Assembly: GCA_036984305.1 (NCBI GenBank)
Contig: BQWY01000001.1
Location: 3,803,501-3,867,500 of the forward strand
Source of the DNA: Nitrospira sp.
GTDB lineage: Bacteria > Nitrospirota > Nitrospiria > Nitrospirales > Nitrospiraceae
Direction of reading: 5' to 3'
Length of the DNA stretch: 64,000 nt
Position numbers and translations under genes: made by a program. The notes below the pieces were generated by a model, which was not told where the DNA came from, did not search any database, and saw nothing but the letters and a program-made list of their open reading frames with translations. Positions within the stretch are counted from its first letter, which is position 1; each line of letters begins with the position of its first letter. This document shows positions 62,534 through 64,000 of the stretch, piece by piece.

Positions 62534-62561
62534 CCTATAACATATTTATTGCATCATTCAA
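62534..62561 (-). promoter_or_regulatory. Promoter of the catabolic cluster (minus strand)
   Basis: TTGAAT (62556-62561), a 16-bp spacer and TATAGG (62534-62539) on the minus strand, within the most AT-rich stretch of the window, 76-104 bp upstream of the HPPD-like start. Interleaved with the divergent promoter at 62549-62576. Confidence 0.45.
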
Positions 62562-62576
62562 TATATTTTCTATATT
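62549..62576 (+). promoter_or_regulatory. Promoter of the CADD-like gene (plus strand)
   Basis: TTGCAT (62549-62554), 16-bp spacer and TATATT (62571-62576). It overlaps the minus-strand promoter, so shared control of both directions is possible. About 158 bp before the ATG of the CADD-like gene. Confidence 0.45.
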
Positions 62577-62733
62577 ATCTAGTATCGTTCGATGAATCAG
62601 ATGACGGTCCATCGCTTTTGCGTCAGCCTCGCCCACGGATGAGCCGCATGATACAGATTCTCAATCACCGAGACGCCGGCGGCCTGCCGTGACAGTGAGG
62701 ATGGCGGAATCCGCGCGGGAGTGGAGGTGCATC

Positions 62734-63471
62734 ATGTCCTTCTACGATCACATGCGCGCGTCGGTCCTTCAGCATGGAGCGATCAACAATTCCTATCTCA
62801 CACGTTTTCGATCCGGTTCCCTCACCGACAGCGAGTTGCGCGAGTTCGCCATCGAGTTCTACAGTTTCACTCGCTTTTTCCCGCGCATCCTCGTCGCGCA
62901 ACTCGTCAACACGGAGGATGAGGCCGTCGCCGCTGAATTGACCAAGGTCCTGTACTCGGAGCTGGGCGACGGCCACGTCACACGACGCCACGAGCTGCTG
63001 TATCGAGACTTTCTCCGCTCCATCGAGATCAGCGTGCACGAGGCGATGACCCGGCCTATGCGTCCCTCGACCCGCGTCTACATTGAAGGCATGGAGCACC
63101 TCTACGGCGGCGGAAACCATGCCATGGCCGTCGGCGCGTCATTCGGACTGGAAAACATGGCCATTACAATGTGGGATCACCTGATACCCGGTCTCAGGAG
63201 CCTACGGGCTCGCCGATTTCCCACGATGGACATGACCTATTTTACGTTCCACCGCGAGTTGGAACAGGGTCATGAGGAGGCCATGAAAAATGCCGTACAC
63301 GCCATGCACGGCGAGCCTGGGACTGAGGGGCTCTCGTTCCAGGACAAGCAGGACTTCGAACGCGGCATGGTGGCGGTGTTGAATGATCTGGAAAGATTCT
63401 GGATGGGCCTTGAGCCGAATTCTTCCCGGGTCGACCGTGCTCAGAAGGTCTGGCTCTCCTCCGCGCCGTGA
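62734..63471 (+). CDS. CADD-like heme-oxygenase-fold diiron protein
   Basis: 245 residues of the TenA/PqqC-like, heme-oxygenase-like diiron oxidase fold. Iron ligands: Glu and His in YSELGDGHVTRRHELL, Glu in FGLENMAITMWDHL, and the HxxxExxH motif FHRELEQGHEEAM (Glu replaces the common Asp). CADD of Chlamydia and a Nitrosomonas homologue make the p-aminobenzoate of folate from tyrosine. Aromatic residues FYSFTRFFPR near the N-terminus could be the substrate source. It is divergent from tyrosine catabolism. ATG 62734 has GGAGG 7 nt upstream. pABA synthesis is inference. Confidence 0.75.
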   Translation: MSFYDHMRASVLQHGAINNSYLTRFRSGSLTDSELREFAIEFYSFTRFFPRILVAQLVNTEDEAVAAELTKVLYSELGDGHVTRRHELLYRDFLRSIEISVHEAMTRPMRPSTRVYIEGMEHLYGGGNHAMAVGASFGLENMAITMWDHLIPGLRSLRARRFPTMDMTYFTFHRELEQGHEEAMKNAVHAMHGEPGTEGLSFQDKQDFERGMVAVLNDLERFWMGLEPNSSRVDRAQKVWLSSAP

Positions 63472-63563
63472 ACGAGATTGACAGCCGGACGCCGACACAA
63501 GTCGAACAGGGCATCGGGATTGAGGACCACCGCGCACAGCACGCCTAACCGCAGGGAGAGACA

Positions 63564-64000
63564 ATGTTTGAGACGGCACGGTACCTGGAGGAAGTGAAGA
63601 GACGCTACAACCTGACGAGTGACTATGCCCTGGCCGCCAAGCTGGGAATCGCCCAACCGGAAGCGAATCTAATTCGTCGCGGCCTCAAGGTTCCGAAGCC
63701 GGAACTGTGCATCAAGGTTGCGACGTTGCTCGACAAAAACCCCGTCGAACTGCTGCTCATCGCGCAGAAAGATAAAGCACCGGCTCGGGCCAAGGAGTAT
63801 TGGAAACTGGCACTGACCGCAGTCGATGTCATGTTGCACGTCCCGAAGCACCCCCGCTACCTTCCGAGAAAAGTCGAATCGATCGGTCGTGAACTGCGGC
63901 AGTTTGAGGCTCAAACACTGACCTATGAGGGGGCGGCGGCCAATGCCGAGGCCGTCCGTCTCATGGAAACGGCCGAGCGGACCGTCGACGCCATGATGGA
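63564..64000 (+). CDS. HTH-domain protein (3' end outside window)
   Basis: Starts at ATG 63564 with AGGGAGAG upstream; runs off the right edge after 145 residues. Residues 1-60 look like a Cro/C1-type helix-turn-helix (ARYLEEVKRRYNLTSDYALA, AAKLGIAQPEANLI, GLKVPKPELCIKVATLLDKN). A second helical part (KEYWKLALTAVDVMLHV) and a charged linker (EAVRLMETAERTVDAMM) follow. It is 92 bp downstream of the CADD-like gene on the same strand. A regulator of phage-repressor ancestry is likely, but the C-terminal sensor or effector domain is unseen. Confidence 0.6.
   Translation, partial: MFETARYLEEVKRRYNLTSDYALAAKLGIAQPEANLIRRGLKVPKPELCIKVATLLDKNPVELLLIAQKDKAPARAKEYWKLALTAVDVMLHVPKHPRYLPRKVESIGRELRQFEAQTLTYEGAAANAEAVRLMETAERTVDAMM

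Overview
The window is GC-rich, gene-dense bacterial DNA from a Gram-negative organism: it encodes an MlaA-type lipoprotein, a TonB-like C-terminal domain, an outer-membrane beta-barrel protein, and paired small lipoproteins. The mix of a DUF3015 protein, TRL-like lipoproteins, a Tat-exported amidohydrolase, many universal stress proteins and a Lon-like protease resembles Nitrospirota (Nitrospira-like) genomes. That assignment is inference; no rRNA or marker gene is present. No tRNA, rRNA, CRISPR array, prophage or intact insertion sequence was found.

Layout. (1) 1-24 kb is mixed housekeeping and envelope: a 5'-truncated hemD, a formylglycine-enzyme-like protein, a DUF4412/LolA-like protein, a zinc alcohol dehydrogenase, YceI, a TonB-like protein, the tdh-kbl threonine-to-glycine pair, mlaA, PilZ, an alpha/beta hydrolase, DUF4105, DUF3015, a beta-barrel protein, two near-identical TRL lipoproteins under a near-consensus sigma-70 promoter, a YfcE-type phosphoesterase behind a decayed M48 peptidase gene, a Tat amidohydrolase, a 1,536-residue TPR/low-complexity membrane protein and a secreted nuclease. 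(2) 24-37.7 kb is a stress or dormancy island: four universal stress proteins, a cupredoxin, a 31-residue membrane peptide, a hibernation-factor/cold-shock fusion, a Lon-like protease, an FmdB zinc ribbon and the pncA-pncB NAD salvage pair. Three good sigma-54 (-24/-12) promoter matches sit in front of these genes. (3) 37.7-62.5 kb is one long minus-strand catabolic cluster of about 24 genes, many overlapping by 4 bp.

Read in transcription order, the cluster encodes tyrosine catabolism (a short HPPD-like VOC protein, homogentisate dioxygenase, a fumarylacetoacetate hydrolase), a branched-chain 2-oxoacid dehydrogenase (E1alpha, E1beta, E2), thiolase, 3-hydroxybutyryl-CoA dehydrogenase, a coenzyme-B12 mutase split into a large subunit and a B12-binding subunit, leucine enzymes (methylcrotonyl-CoA carboxylase beta, methylglutaconyl-CoA hydratase, HMG-CoA lyase), a MeaB-type GTPase, a second crotonase, the methylcitrate cycle (PrpD, PrpB, citrate/methylcitrate synthase), an acyl-CoA synthetase and an acyl-CoA dehydrogenase. 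The mutase carries Phe61 and Gln179, the isobutyryl-CoA mutase signature, instead of the Tyr and Arg of methylmalonyl-CoA mutase. This suggests a complete alternative valine route: isobutyryl-CoA to n-butyryl-CoA, then beta-oxidation to acetyl-CoA by the adjacent genes. This is the most interesting system in the window.

Four gaps in the cluster carry arrays of 7-bp repeats in opposing orientation. At the right edge, a diiron CADD-like oxidase is transcribed divergently from the tyrosine genes, followed by a truncated HTH-type protein gene.
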